Source: CF-161 sp035259145 (GTDB lineage: Bacteria; Chloroflexota; Dormibacteria; Dormibacterales; Dormibacteraceae). From it: a stretch of 8,894 bases of DNA. Below are positions 1 through 6,824 of the stretch, piece by piece; position 1 is the stretch's first letter, and each line of letters opens with the position of its first letter. The DNA lies in contig DATFWQ010000064.1 of NCBI GenBank assembly GCA_035259145.1, forward strand, positions 1 to 8,894, in the 5' to 3' direction. The position numbers and the translations under genes were made by a program. The notes beneath the pieces were generated by a model. It was not told where the DNA came from. It saw nothing but the letters and a program-made list of their open reading frames with translations, and made no database searches.

Positions 1-2115
1 GTCATCAAGTCGCTTTCGACGCACGCTGATCGAGTCAGCGGCGGGGACGTACTCGTCGAGATCGACACCATCGGGGCCGCCGCCGGGCGTCCGCGGGGTT
101 CGATCGACCTCAACGGTCGGGACATCACGAGCGACTTTCATCCAGGTGCCTCGCCAGGGTCCCTCGTCGGCCTCGTCACCGGCCTCCGGACGGGCACGAA
201 CGTCCTGACGGCGCATGGGCCGGGTCGCTCTGCCCAGAAACTGACCATCACCAACTACCCGATCCAGGGCCCAATCAGCTCAGGCCCGCATGTCACACCG
301 TTCATCTGCCAGACCGAGAGCTTCAAGCTTCCCGACGGCAACTTCTACGGTTCGCCGATCGACGCCGACTGCTCTGGCCCCAATAAGGTCACCTACCTCT
401 ACCGCCCGGTCGGCGGCACATCCCTGGTCCCCCTGCCCAGCACGACCACGCTTCCGGGCGACGTCGCGACAACCACCACGACGACCGGGGCAGTGGTGAA
501 ATTCGTGGTTCGCGTCGAGACGACCACCATCGACCGGGGGATCTATCAAAGCGCCATCCTTCACGACCCCACCAGCGATTCGACGCCGTCACCGTTCACG
601 CCGCCCAAAGGCTGGAACAACCGCCTGATCGCAGTCGAGGGCTTCGGCTGCCCCGGCGGGTGGTACGTCCAGGGATCGAGCATAGGGAGCCTTGCATTCG
701 GTGGAATGGACTTCTCGCTACTCAGCCTGGCGCGGCTCGGTGAAGGCTATGCGCTGTTCTCGAACACGCTGATGCACCCCTCCAACAACTGCAACGCTGT
801 GCTCGAGGGAGAGGCGGCGATGATGAGCAAGGAGCGCTTCATCGACACCTACGGTGTGCCTCGGTTCACGGTCAGCGCCGGTTGTTCCGGCGGCTCCTAC
901 GGCAGCATTCAGCTTGCCGACGCGCTGCCCGGGCTGTTCGACGGCGTGCTCATCGCGTGCACCTTCCCGGACCCGCTCTCGATTGCACTCTCGGGCTCAG
1001 ACGGCCGCCTCCTGACCCACTATTTCAACGTCGTAAGGCCGGGCGAGTTCACGGACGCTCAACAGGTTGCTGTCTCCGGCTACAAGGGCAAGGTGGCGTT
1101 CATCGACGCAGCCCGGCAGTCTGGGCGGACTGACCCGGTTCCGAACCGCGTCGACAGTATCCCTGGGTACGTGTCTGCGCCATTCAACCCGGCGGTCCCG
1201 GTCTCCCTACGCTATGACCCGGTGAGCAACCCGAACGGCGCTCGAGGAACTGTCTACGACGCCGCACACAATGTTTACGGCGTCGACCCGGTGACTGGGT
1301 TCGCCCTGCGACCTTTCGACAACGTCGGCGTCCAGTACGGACTGGAGGCTCTCCAGGCGGGCGTCATCACACCCGAGCAGTTTCTCGACCTCAACGCGGC
1401 CATCGGCGGCTATGACCAGGACGCGAACTATGTGGCCGGTCGAACCACGGGCGACGTCGATGCAATTCATCGGGCCTTCGAGAGCGGTCTCGAGTTCTCG
1501 GGCAGTGGCGGGGCGGGTTCGATCCCGGTCTTCGACATCTCGGGCATCTACAACGACGACTCGGGTTACCACTACCAGTGGTTTCACTTCGCGACCCGTG
1601 ACCGCATCGCCCAGGCAAATGGGAATCCGGACAACGAGGTGATGTGGCGGGGTGCCGTCCCCTTCAACCAGGCCTGGACGACATTCATCGACTGGGTCGG
1701 GCGAGTCGCCGATGACGCGTCGCCGAAGCGCCAGCGTGAAAAGGTCATCGCCGATCGGCCGGCGAGCGCGGTCGACGGCTGCTGGCCCAGCGCAAGCCAG
1801 TTCATCGCGGAGCCGCAAGCTTTCGGGAGTACTCCCAACACGACCTGCAACGCACTGCTTCCGTCATTCGCGTTTCCCCGCTTCGTGGCCGGAGGTCCGC
1901 TGGCCGCAGACATCCTGAAGTGTCAACTCAAGCCGGTGCAGCCGACCGAGTATCCGGACTTCACCAGGGCTGACCTGGCGCGGCTGAAGACGATCTTCCC
2001 GAGCGGCGTATGTGAGTGGTCCAAGCGCGGCCTCGGCAGCGCGTCGGTGGTTCCCTGGGCCTCCTTCGGACCCGCCCCGCAGAACCTTGTGTTCGACGTC
2101 ACGAAGAGTCCTTAG
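1..2115 (+). CDS. DUF6351-type alpha/beta-hydrolase-like protein, 5' end outside the window
   Basis: The frame is open from base 1 to the TAG at 2113-2115, giving 704 visible codons. An internal ATG at 493 is not the true start, because residues upstream of it already match the family: an N-terminal stretch with VSGGDVLVEI, then LVGLVTGLRTGTN, and SGPHVTPFICQTE near visible residues 94-106. The section VRVETTTIDRGIYQ and the later GWNNRL also fit DUF6351 proteins as I remember them. A nucleophile-elbow motif G-C-S-G-G (Gly-x-Ser-x-Gly) has its serine at visible residue 296 (bases 886-888), followed by the LPGLFDGV stretch typical of the family. HYQWFHF, encoded around 1570-1590, could supply the catalytic histidine. 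The many cysteines suggest an exported protein with disulfides, but any signal peptide is outside the window. The natural substrate is unknown; tannase/feruloyl-esterase-like or polyester-oligomer hydrolysis is only a fold-level guess. The LysR gene downstream is convergent. Confidence 0.8.
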   Translation, partial: VIKSLSTHADRVSGGDVLVEIDTIGAAAGRPRGSIDLNGRDITSDFHPGASPGSLVGLVTGLRTGTNVLTAHGPGRSAQKLTITNYPIQGPISSGPHVTPFICQTESFKLPDGNFYGSPIDADCSGPNKVTYLYRPVGGTSLVPLPSTTTLPGDVATTTTTTGAVVKFVVRVETTTIDRGIYQSAILHDPTSDSTPSPFTPPKGWNNRLIAVEGFGCPGGWYVQGSSIGSLAFGGMDFSLLSLARLGEGYALFSNTLMHPSNNCNAVLEGEAAMMSKERFIDTYGVPRFTVSAGCSGGSYGSIQLADALPGLFDGVLIACTFPDPLSIALSGSDGRLLTHYFNVVRPGEFTDAQQVAVSGYKGKVAFIDAARQSGRTDPVPNRVDSIPGYVSAPFNPAVPVSLRYDPVSNPNGARGTVYDAAHNVYGVDPVTGFALRPFDNVGVQYGLEALQAGVITPEQFLDLNAAIGGYDQDANYVAGRTTGDVDAIHRAFESGLEFSGSGGAGSIPVFDISGIYNDDSGYHYQWFHFATRDRIAQANGNPDNEVMWRGAVPFNQAWTTFIDWVGRVADDASPKRQREKVIADRPASAVDGCWPSASQFIAEPQAFGSTPNTTCNALLPSFAFPRFVAGGPLAADILKCQLKPVQPTEYPDFTRADLARLKTIFPSGVCEWSKRGLGSASVVPWASFGPAPQNLVFDVTKSP

Positions 2116-2187
2116 GTGGTGCAGATCGGCTGAACGGTGGAGGCCCGGCGAAGGCGGCCAGCTTCCAGTCCCAAAGTCGAGACTTGC

Positions 2188-3093
2188 TCAGGTGTTCGGG
2201 TCTGACACGAGATCGCGGAGCTGCTCGCGGAGCCACCCATACGCAGGGTCGTTCGTTCCCCGCGGGTTCCAGACCATGTCGATCCTTAGACCGGGGAGGC
2301 GCAGCGGACACCGCACGATACGAACGAGGCCTTCTGCACTGAGCGACCAGGCGAGTCGTCCCTGCAGGACGGAGATCATCTGCGTGCCGCGCATGACGAA
2401 CGGTATCTCCAGGAAGTCCGACACGGTCGCCACCACGCGCCGATCGGGTATCGCCGCGCGCAGGGCCAGCTCGGCCGCTGTGGACAACCCGCTCATGTCG
2501 AACGTGATGTGCGGGAGGCGTGCGAGATCAGCGAGCTGGATCACGTCGCCGACCTCCGCGTTCCGGGCGTCGACGACGCACACCCATTCCTCGTCGTACA
2601 GGCGCTCTCGGGGCAGCCGGGTTCGGATGGTATCGGGAAGGAGGACGAGGTCCACGCCGCTGGCACCGAGGAGCTGATCCGGGGACGGCACCAGAGGAAC
2701 GATCCGGAGTGCGCTGTTCGGCGCGTCTGTGGCGAGCCTCCTGGCCAGTCCGGACAGCACCGTGACTGCCGCGGCGCCGGACGATGCCACCGTGAAGACG
2801 CGCTGTGAGTCCGCTGGCGAGAACCCCTGCACGTTGATGACCTCGTCCTGGATGGCGCGCAGGGCAAACTCCAGTGGTTCGAGCAGTGCCCGTGCCCGTG
2901 CGGTCAGCTCGTACGTCCTGCCCACCCGGATCAGCAGCTCGTCGTCCAGCAGGCGGCGAAGTCTGCGCAGCGCGTTGCTCATCGTCGGCTGGGTCACCCC
3001 GGTCTCGGCGGCGGCACGAGTGACGCTGCGAAGGCGAAGCAGCGCACGCAACGGAACGAGCAGGTTGAGGTCCAGCGCCGCAAGCGTCGCCAT
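2188..3093 (-). CDS. LysR-family transcriptional regulator
   Basis: A 301-residue protein, the usual LysR length. Residues about 6-66 form the N-terminal winged helix-turn-helix: LDLNLLVPLRALL, then SVTRAAAETGVTQPTMSNAL (recognition helix), then RRLLDDELLIRVGRTYELT. This looks most like the NodD/NahR/LinR branch, where DLNLL and the 'L-R' spacing are typical. The remainder is the substrate-binding-like effector domain, with the typical segment FTVASSGAAAVTVL. The ATG at 3091-3093 fits the family N-terminus; the upstream bases show only a weak GAG as ribosome site. It is transcribed divergently from the GMC oxidoreductase across a 105-bp AT-richer gap carrying dyads, so the classic arrangement (self-regulation plus control of the neighbour) is inferred. 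It ends 72 bp from the convergent hydrolase gene. The effector is unknown. Confidence 0.93.
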   Translation of the reverse strand: MATLAALDLNLLVPLRALLRLRSVTRAAAETGVTQPTMSNALRRLRRLLDDELLIRVGRTYELTARARALLEPLEFALRAIQDEVINVQGFSPADSQRVFTVASSGAAAVTVLSGLARRLATDAPNSALRIVPLVPSPDQLLGASGVDLVLLPDTIRTRLPRERLYDEEWVCVVDARNAEVGDVIQLADLARLPHITFDMSGLSTAAELALRAAIPDRRVVATVSDFLEIPFVMRGTQMISVLQGRLAWSLSAEGLVRIVRCPLRLPGLRIDMVWNPRGTNDPAYGWLREQLRDLVSDPNT

Positions 3094-3102
3094 GTAAGCT
3101 CG

Positions 3103-3119
3103 CTATAGCTCAGCCATAG
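3103..3119. promoter_or_regulatory. Imperfect dyad, candidate LysR box
   Basis: CTATAGCTCAGCCATAG reads as CTATAG - 5 bp - CCATAG. The two arms are inverted copies with one mismatch and contain the T-N11-A signature of LysR-type binding sites (T at 3104 to A at 3116; T at 3106 to A at 3118). It starts about 10 bp from the LysR start codon, so it would suit autoregulation. Inferred from sequence symmetry only. Confidence 0.45.
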
Positions 3120-3131
3120 ACAGCGTGAATG

Positions 3132-3166
3132 ATAACCATTTCAAATATAAGATAGACGAATGGTAT
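3132..3166. promoter_or_regulatory. Inverted repeat bracketing the putative GMC -10 box
   Basis: ATAACCATT (3132-3140) and AATGGTAT (3159-3166) are inverted copies: the core ACCATT/AATGGT is perfect, and the outer ATA/TAT also match with one bulged A. The 18-bp spacer holds the TATAAGAT stretch. A protein bound to both arms would cover the presumed GMC promoter. A further AATG at 3128-3131 partly repeats the motif. Confidence 0.4.
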
Positions 3167-3188
3167 GGCCGTGTCTAGCCTGTCCTTC

Positions 3189-3193
3189 GGAGG
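3189..3193 (+). promoter_or_regulatory. Strong ribosome-binding site that sets the GMC start
   Basis: GGAGG lies 5 bases before the ATG at 3199. It favours that start over an in-frame ATG at 3160, which has no ribosome site and would add 13 residues ahead of the Rossmann strand. Confidence 0.85.
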
Positions 3194-3198
3194 TAAAC

Positions 3199-4899
3199 AT
3201 GGACACATTCGACTATGTAGTGATCGGTGGCGGGACGGCCGGCTGCGTCCTCGCCGCGCGGCTCTCGCAGGACCCTGGCGTGCGCGTCCTCTTGCTGGAG
3301 GCCGGGCAGGCCGAGCCGCTGCCCGCGATGTCCAATCCGGCGGCCTGGCTGGGGCTGGCGGGCACGGCCGTCGACTGGGCGTACACCACCGTCCCGCAGC
3401 GCGGCGTGGACCAAGCGGTCCTCCCGTGGCCGCGTGGGAAGGTCCTTGGCGGTTCCAGCGGGATCAACGGCATGATCCACGTCCGCGGGGACAGGTCCAG
3501 CTATGACGCCTGGGAGACCGCCGGTGCTGCCGGATGGAACTACGAGGCGCTCCTCCCGTTCTTCAAGCGCAGCGAGCAGGTCGTGGGGGGTGATCCGGCC
3601 TACCGGGGCATGAAAGGGCCAATGCGCATCTCACCGCCGGCGACGACCGACGCCTTCTGGCGAGCGTGCTTCGATGCCGCCGAGGAGGTCGGCCACACAC
3701 GCAACGATGACAACAACGGTGCCGCAGCGGAGGGAGTCTCGTGGATCGACAACAACGTCGTCGACGGGGTGAGGCAGAGCGCGGCGGACGCGTACCTCGC
3801 CCCCGCCGTCCATCGACCTAATCTCACCGTCGTCGCGAACGCCAGGGCTCGCCGCCTTCGCATCGAGAAAGGCACCTGCCATGGCGTCGACTACGCGATC
3901 GACAGACAGGCACGCACCGCGTTCGCTGCCGGCGAGGTGATCCTCACGGCCGGGGTCATCGGCACGCCCCAACTCCTCCTCCTCTCCGGCGTCGGCCCGG
4001 GCCAGCACCTTCGCGAGGTGGGCCTGGACGTGGTGGCGGACCTCCCCGGCGTGGGCCTCAACCTGCACGACCACCCGAAGTCACAGGTCGCCTACACGGC
4101 GAGACAGCCGCTGGGCGTCAGTCAGTACTCACGCAAGCCGCTCGTCCTGATGCGAAGCGACCCCGCCGGCTCACCGGACCTGCAGACGATCTTCGTTCAC
4201 CTTCTCATGCGCCCGCGGTTCACGCCGGCGCAGGAGGCGGGGTACTCGGTCATCTTCTCACTGATGACTCCTGCCAGCCGCGGGACCCTCCGGCTCGCCA
4301 GCGCCGACCCGACCGAGGCTCCACTGATCGATCCGCAGTACCTGGCCGAGGCGAGCGACCGTGAACGCATGGTGACCGGGCTGCGCCGCGCACGGGAGAT
4401 CGGCTCCGCGAGTGCGATGGGGCCGTGGCGTGACCGCGAGCTGATGCCGGGGCCGGACGTGCGCACCGACGCGGCGCTCCTTGCCTACGTACGGCAGACC
4501 CTCACGACGTATTACCACCCCGTGGGCACCTGCAGGATCGGCAGCGATTCCCACTCGGTCGTCGATGCGCAGCTGAGGGTCCGCGGCATCGCGAACCTGC
4601 GCGTCGCCGACGCCTCGGTCATGCCGTCGATCGTGTCCGCGAACACGAACGCGGCTGTGCTGGCCATCGCCGAGCGCGCGGCGAGCATCGTGACCGGCGA
4701 GCTGGCCTCGCGATTATCACCAGGCCCAGCGTCAGAACACCGCCTGTTCGACCACCAGGTCGCCCTCGGCGAAGCGGCTGGGCCTCAGCCGACCGATGTC
4801 GAATGTTGTGCTGGAGCCGTGGGCGATAGTCTCGGCGATGGCGCGGGCGGCGGCCAGCGAATGCATAACACCGTGGCCACCAAAGCCGGCGCAGAGTAG
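3199..4899 (+). CDS. GMC-family FAD-dependent oxidoreductase (choline dehydrogenase-like)
   Basis: A 566-residue flavoprotein that would oxidise an alcohol to an aldehyde or ketone using FAD. The N-terminus carries the Rossmann motif VVIGGGTAG (residues 7-15) and the ribose-binding acidic residue in LLLEAG (E34). The first GMC signature is GGSSGIN at 84-90, and the second is seen as GTPQLLLLSGVG. The catalytic pair is intact: H440 in YYHPVGTC and N484 in ANTNAA, 44 residues apart, the same spacing as His466/Asn510 of choline oxidase. YTTVPQ and the choline dehydrogenase-like layout fit that broad branch, but the substrate is not predictable. Family members normally end soon after AIAERAASIV (about residue 498); here some 60 further residues, low-complexity and Gly/Ala-rich, run antisense into the DAO gene for 168 bp. 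This tail is probably a lost stop codon rather than a domain. Control by the adjacent divergent LysR is inferred. Confidence 0.94.
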   Translation: MDTFDYVVIGGGTAGCVLAARLSQDPGVRVLLLEAGQAEPLPAMSNPAAWLGLAGTAVDWAYTTVPQRGVDQAVLPWPRGKVLGGSSGINGMIHVRGDRSSYDAWETAGAAGWNYEALLPFFKRSEQVVGGDPAYRGMKGPMRISPPATTDAFWRACFDAAEEVGHTRNDDNNGAAAEGVSWIDNNVVDGVRQSAADAYLAPAVHRPNLTVVANARARRLRIEKGTCHGVDYAIDRQARTAFAAGEVILTAGVIGTPQLLLLSGVGPGQHLREVGLDVVADLPGVGLNLHDHPKSQVAYTARQPLGVSQYSRKPLVLMRSDPAGSPDLQTIFVHLLMRPRFTPAQEAGYSVIFSLMTPASRGTLRLASADPTEAPLIDPQYLAEASDRERMVTGLRRAREIGSASAMGPWRDRELMPGPDVRTDAALLAYVRQTLTTYYHPVGTCRIGSDSHSVVDAQLRVRGIANLRVADASVMPSIVSANTNAAVLAIAERAASIVTGELASRLSPGPASEHRLFDHQVALGEAAGPQPTDVECCAGAVGDSLGDGAGGGQRMHNTVATKAGAE

Positions 4900-4937
4900 A
4901 AAGCCGGGCAGACCAGGCGCCGGCCCCACGATCGCAT

Positions 4938-4940
4938 GGG
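4938..4940 (-). other. Frameshift site 2 in the DAO gene (one extra base)
   Basis: On the coding strand, GACCACCCATGCG interrupts the family motif. Removing one C of the CCC run gives Asp-His-His-Ala-Ile-Val-Gly, joining ETPD to HAIVGPAPGLPG exactly as in intact DAO-family proteins. Confidence 0.8.
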
Positions 4941-5160
4941 TGGTCGGGAGTTTCCGGGTAGAGGCCGGACCAGCACTTGCGGGTGTCGATGGCAACCGTC
5001 TCGAGGAAACTGAAACGGTTGCCGACCCGGGGCCCGAGTTTGTCCAGGTAGCTGGGGTCGAAGGACTCGTCCTCGCTGGGAGGATCGTCCGGATCGGAGT
5101 ACATGACCGCGCAGCCTGGTCCCTCCCGGCGGACGACGACGCCTGTGTCGAGGTCGATGG

Positions 5161-5176
5161 TCATGGGAATCGGGGG
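5161..5176 (-). other. Frameshift site 1 in the DAO gene (one missing base), ATGA overlap
   Basis: The N-terminal frame ends ...FP-TGA at 5161-5163, and the next conserved frame starts with ATG at 5162-5164. Adding one base, either to the five-base C run (coding strand; 5172-5176) or to the CCC at 5165-5167, restores a family-like junction Pro-Met-Thr-Ile-Asp-Leu-Asp-Thr-Gly. Both are homopolymers, where deletions and base-calling errors are common. Confidence 0.8.
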
Positions 5177-5472
5177 CGCAGCTGCGGCGTCGCTCCGGTC
5201 ACCGCCACGCTTCGGCGATATGACTGTACGGGCAGGTCCAGATCAAGGAGTCCCGCGACGCGAGCCGCTTCGGGCCCGGCCGCGTTGACGACCCAGTCGG
5301 CGCGGACTCCCGACCCGCCTGTCGTTACACGAAACCCTCGGCTGAAAGCGGATATCGCTGTGACCGGCGACTCGTATTCGATTTCCACCCCTGCGCCCCG
5401 GCAACGGCGTTCCAGCAGGGCGACTATCTCGTGGGGATCGAGGAGCGCGTCCCCTGGGTTGAATGCGCCCAG

Positions 5473-5494
5473 CATCAAGCCCTCCGGCTTGATG
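5473..5494 (-). repeat. Perfect 9-bp hairpin inside the DAO gene with ribosome-site-like loop
   Basis: The arms CATCAAGCC (5473-5481) and GGCTTGATG (5486-5494) pair perfectly around a 4-base loop. In the minus-strand RNA the loop reads GGAG and, with the following G, forms GGAGG; an in-frame ATG (codon 137 of the gene) comes five bases later, in the 3' arm. It encodes part of IKPEGLMLG, so coding constraint could explain part of it. A role in internal initiation or RNA stability is speculative. Confidence 0.5.
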
Positions 5495-5888
5495 AATGGC
5501 GCCAGACGAAGCGCTTCTGGCACGGTCAACAGCTGCGTTTCCACGCCCTCCGCGCGCTGCACCACTTGCGCCTGGCGCAGATAGTCGGCAGCCGCCGCCG
5601 ATCCGGCCAGAAAGAGGTAGCCGGCCGACTTGAAGCCTGGCATCAACCCTTTGCTGGACGCGAGCGTCCGATAGCGCTCGATCGTGTAGCGGGACATGCG
5701 GATGTTGATCGGCGAGGCGAACTGCGCACGCATACCGCCGGCCGCCCGCCCGGTCGAACCCTGTCCGGCGGCCTTGCGCGTCTCGGCGACGAGGACCGGG
5801 CCGATGCCCTCCTCGACCAGGGCAGCGGCGACCGACAGGCCGATCGCGCCGGCCCCGACCACGAGGACCTCGTATTCGCGCACCTGCC

Positions 5889-6824
5889 TCAGCTGGACTT
5901 CGGCGGCCGGGATGAGGCAAGGGTCTCGGCGCTCACGGGCTGCAGGAGACGGCCGGGCAGCTCCCGATCGAGGTCATCGATGGTCCAGCGCCGGCCAGGA
6001 CGGGACAACCGCACCTCAGGCTTCGGCATCGAGAGCAGCCAGATCTGGTCCCCGAGAACCTGGAATATCTGACCGTCGGCTGGGCAGTCAGCCGCAGCCA
6101 GCCAGGCGATCAGGGGCGACACGTTGGCCGGATCGAGACGGTCGAAGGCGCTCGCGTCTGCCGGCGGCGCCAGGCGCTCGCCATCGGGCAGGCCCTCCAG
6201 CGCGATCCGGGTGCGAGCGGCTGGAGAGACGACGTTGGAGCGGACGCCGAAGCGACCGCCTTCCAGGCCGACGACTCTGGACAGAGCCAGAATTCCCAGC
6301 TTGGCGCTCGCGTAGTTAGCCTGTCCGAAGCTGCCGGCGAAGGCCGCGATCGAAGACGTGTGCACCACGGAGGCGTGCACGGGGGAACTGGCCTTTGAGC
6401 GGTCGCGCCAGTACGCCAGGGCGTGCCGCGTCGGCGCGGCGTGGCCCTTCAGGTGAACCCGTATGACTGCGTCCCATTCGGATTCGTCAATGTTGGCCAG
6501 GGTCCGGTCCCGGATGATGCCCGCGTTGTTGACGAGCACGTGCAGTTCGCCGAACTCCGACACCGCGAGGTGGATCAGGTCTGCCGCCTGCGTCCAGTCG
6601 GCAACGTCGTGAGCGCTGGCGATGGCGACCCCGCCCTTCGACCTGATCTCATCCGCAACCACCTGGGCAGGGGTGGCGTCAGAGCCTGCTCCGTGGACAT
6701 CCCCACCGCGGTCGTTGACGACGACCGCCGCACCCTCCGAGGCGAGCAGCAGCGCGTGGGATCTGCCCAACCCGCGACCCGCGCCGGTGACCACCGCGAC
6801 TCGCCCCTGCAGCGTGGCGCCCAT
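5889..6824 (-). CDS. SDR-family NAD(P)-dependent oxidoreductase
   Basis: A 311-residue classical short-chain dehydrogenase from the ATG at 6824. Cofactor motif TGAGRGLG is at residues 13-20, VNNAG at 98-102, and the catalytic set is Ser158, Tyr171 and Lys175 (YASAK), with S-to-Y spacing of 13 as in the family. The segment VHLKGHAAPTRHALAYWR and the C-terminal extension RRWTIDDLDRELPG resemble SDRs of the 3-hydroxyacyl-CoA/17-beta-hydroxysteroid dehydrogenase type seen in actinobacteria, so a secondary alcohol on an acyl-CoA or ring substrate is plausible. NAD is favoured by the Asp in VVVNDRGG. A longer reading from an ATG at 6893 would add 23 Arg-rich residues unlike SDRs. It is less likely because a good -10 box (TATTCT, 6836-6841) would then lie inside the coding sequence. 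The DAO gene follows after 5 bases, indicating a two-gene operon. Confidence 0.92.
   Translation of the reverse strand: MGATLQGRVAVVTGAGRGLGRSHALLLASEGAAVVVNDRGGDVHGAGSDATPAQVVADEIRSKGGVAIASAHDVADWTQAADLIHLAVSEFGELHVLVNNAGIIRDRTLANIDESEWDAVIRVHLKGHAAPTRHALAYWRDRSKASSPVHASVVHTSSIAAFAGSFGQANYASAKLGILALSRVVGLEGGRFGVRSNVVSPAARTRIALEGLPDGERLAPPADASAFDRLDPANVSPLIAWLAAADCPADGQIFQVLGDQIWLLSMPKPEVRLSRPGRRWTIDDLDRELPGRLLQPVSAETLASSRPPKSS

Larger units (their letters stand above)
3094..3198. promoter_or_regulatory. Divergent promoter/operator region between LysR and GMC genes
   Basis: This 105-bp gap is visibly richer in A+T than its surroundings. On the plus strand a TATAAGAT stretch at 3146-3153 contains TAAGAT, which fits a TANNNT -10 box, about 45 bases before the GMC start; no convincing -35 precedes it. 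On the minus strand TATAGC (3102-3107) lies only 8 bases from the LysR ATG, which would give a near-leaderless message; alternatively TTGAAA (3140-3145) could be a -35 with GTCTAT as -10. Two dyads and a repeated ATAGAC (3116-3121 and 3152-3157) lie here. The promoter calls are weak; the regulatory role follows from position and from how LysR systems are usually arranged. Confidence 0.6.
4732..5883 (-). pseudogene. DAO-family FAD-dependent oxidoreductase (sarcosine/glycine oxidase-like), broken by two frameshifts
   Basis: Three pieces in different frames join into one 383-residue D-amino-acid-oxidase-fold protein, which would oxidatively deaminate or demethylate an amine or N-methyl amino acid. 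Piece 1 (5883 to 5161, GTG start) has the FAD motif VVGAGAIG at residues 8-15, then GSTGRAAGGMRAQF and VVNAAGPEA. It stops at a TGA overlapping the ATG of piece 2 (5164 to about 4940, MTIDLDTGVVVRREGPG through CWSGLYPETPDH). Piece 3 (about 4940 to 4732) continues with HAIVGPAPGLPG and GFGGHGVMHS and has a natural C-terminus EGDLVVEQAVF. One base is missing near 5165-5176 and one is extra near 4938-4940, so total length stays a multiple of three. As read, only the N-terminal 240 residues are made, so the enzyme should be inactive unless the shifts are sequencing errors. The GTG lies 5 bases after the SDR stop, with GAGG overlapping that stop, indicating an operon with coupled translation. Confidence 0.87.

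Noticed and set aside
1207..1818. 203-codon minus-strand frame inside the hydrolase gene
   Set aside because: High-GC shadow of a strongly conserved plus-strand protein; no recognisable domain.
1825..1836. 12-bp palindrome GGGAGTACTCCC in the hydrolase gene
   Set aside because: Short enough to be chance, within coding sequence, with no neighbouring promoter features.
2174..2185. AAGTC/GACTT repeat as a terminator between convergent genes
   Set aside because: Stem of five with a two-base loop cannot fold fully, and no T run follows; no credible terminator was seen in 2116-2187.
3160..3198. Earlier in-frame ATG for the GMC gene
   Set aside because: It has no ribosome site, adds 13 residues before the Rossmann strand and overlaps the inverted repeat arm; GGAGG precedes the ATG at 3199.
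5161..5176. Programmed -1 frameshift in the DAO gene
   Set aside because: No X-XXY-YYZ slippery heptamer in the right phase, and a second, opposite shift would also be needed downstream; mutation or sequencing error is simpler.
4796..5584. Long plus-strand open frame of 262 codons opposite the DAO gene
   Set aside because: Arg/Ser/Pro-rich shadow translation with no family resemblance; the minus strand carries clear DAO sequence.
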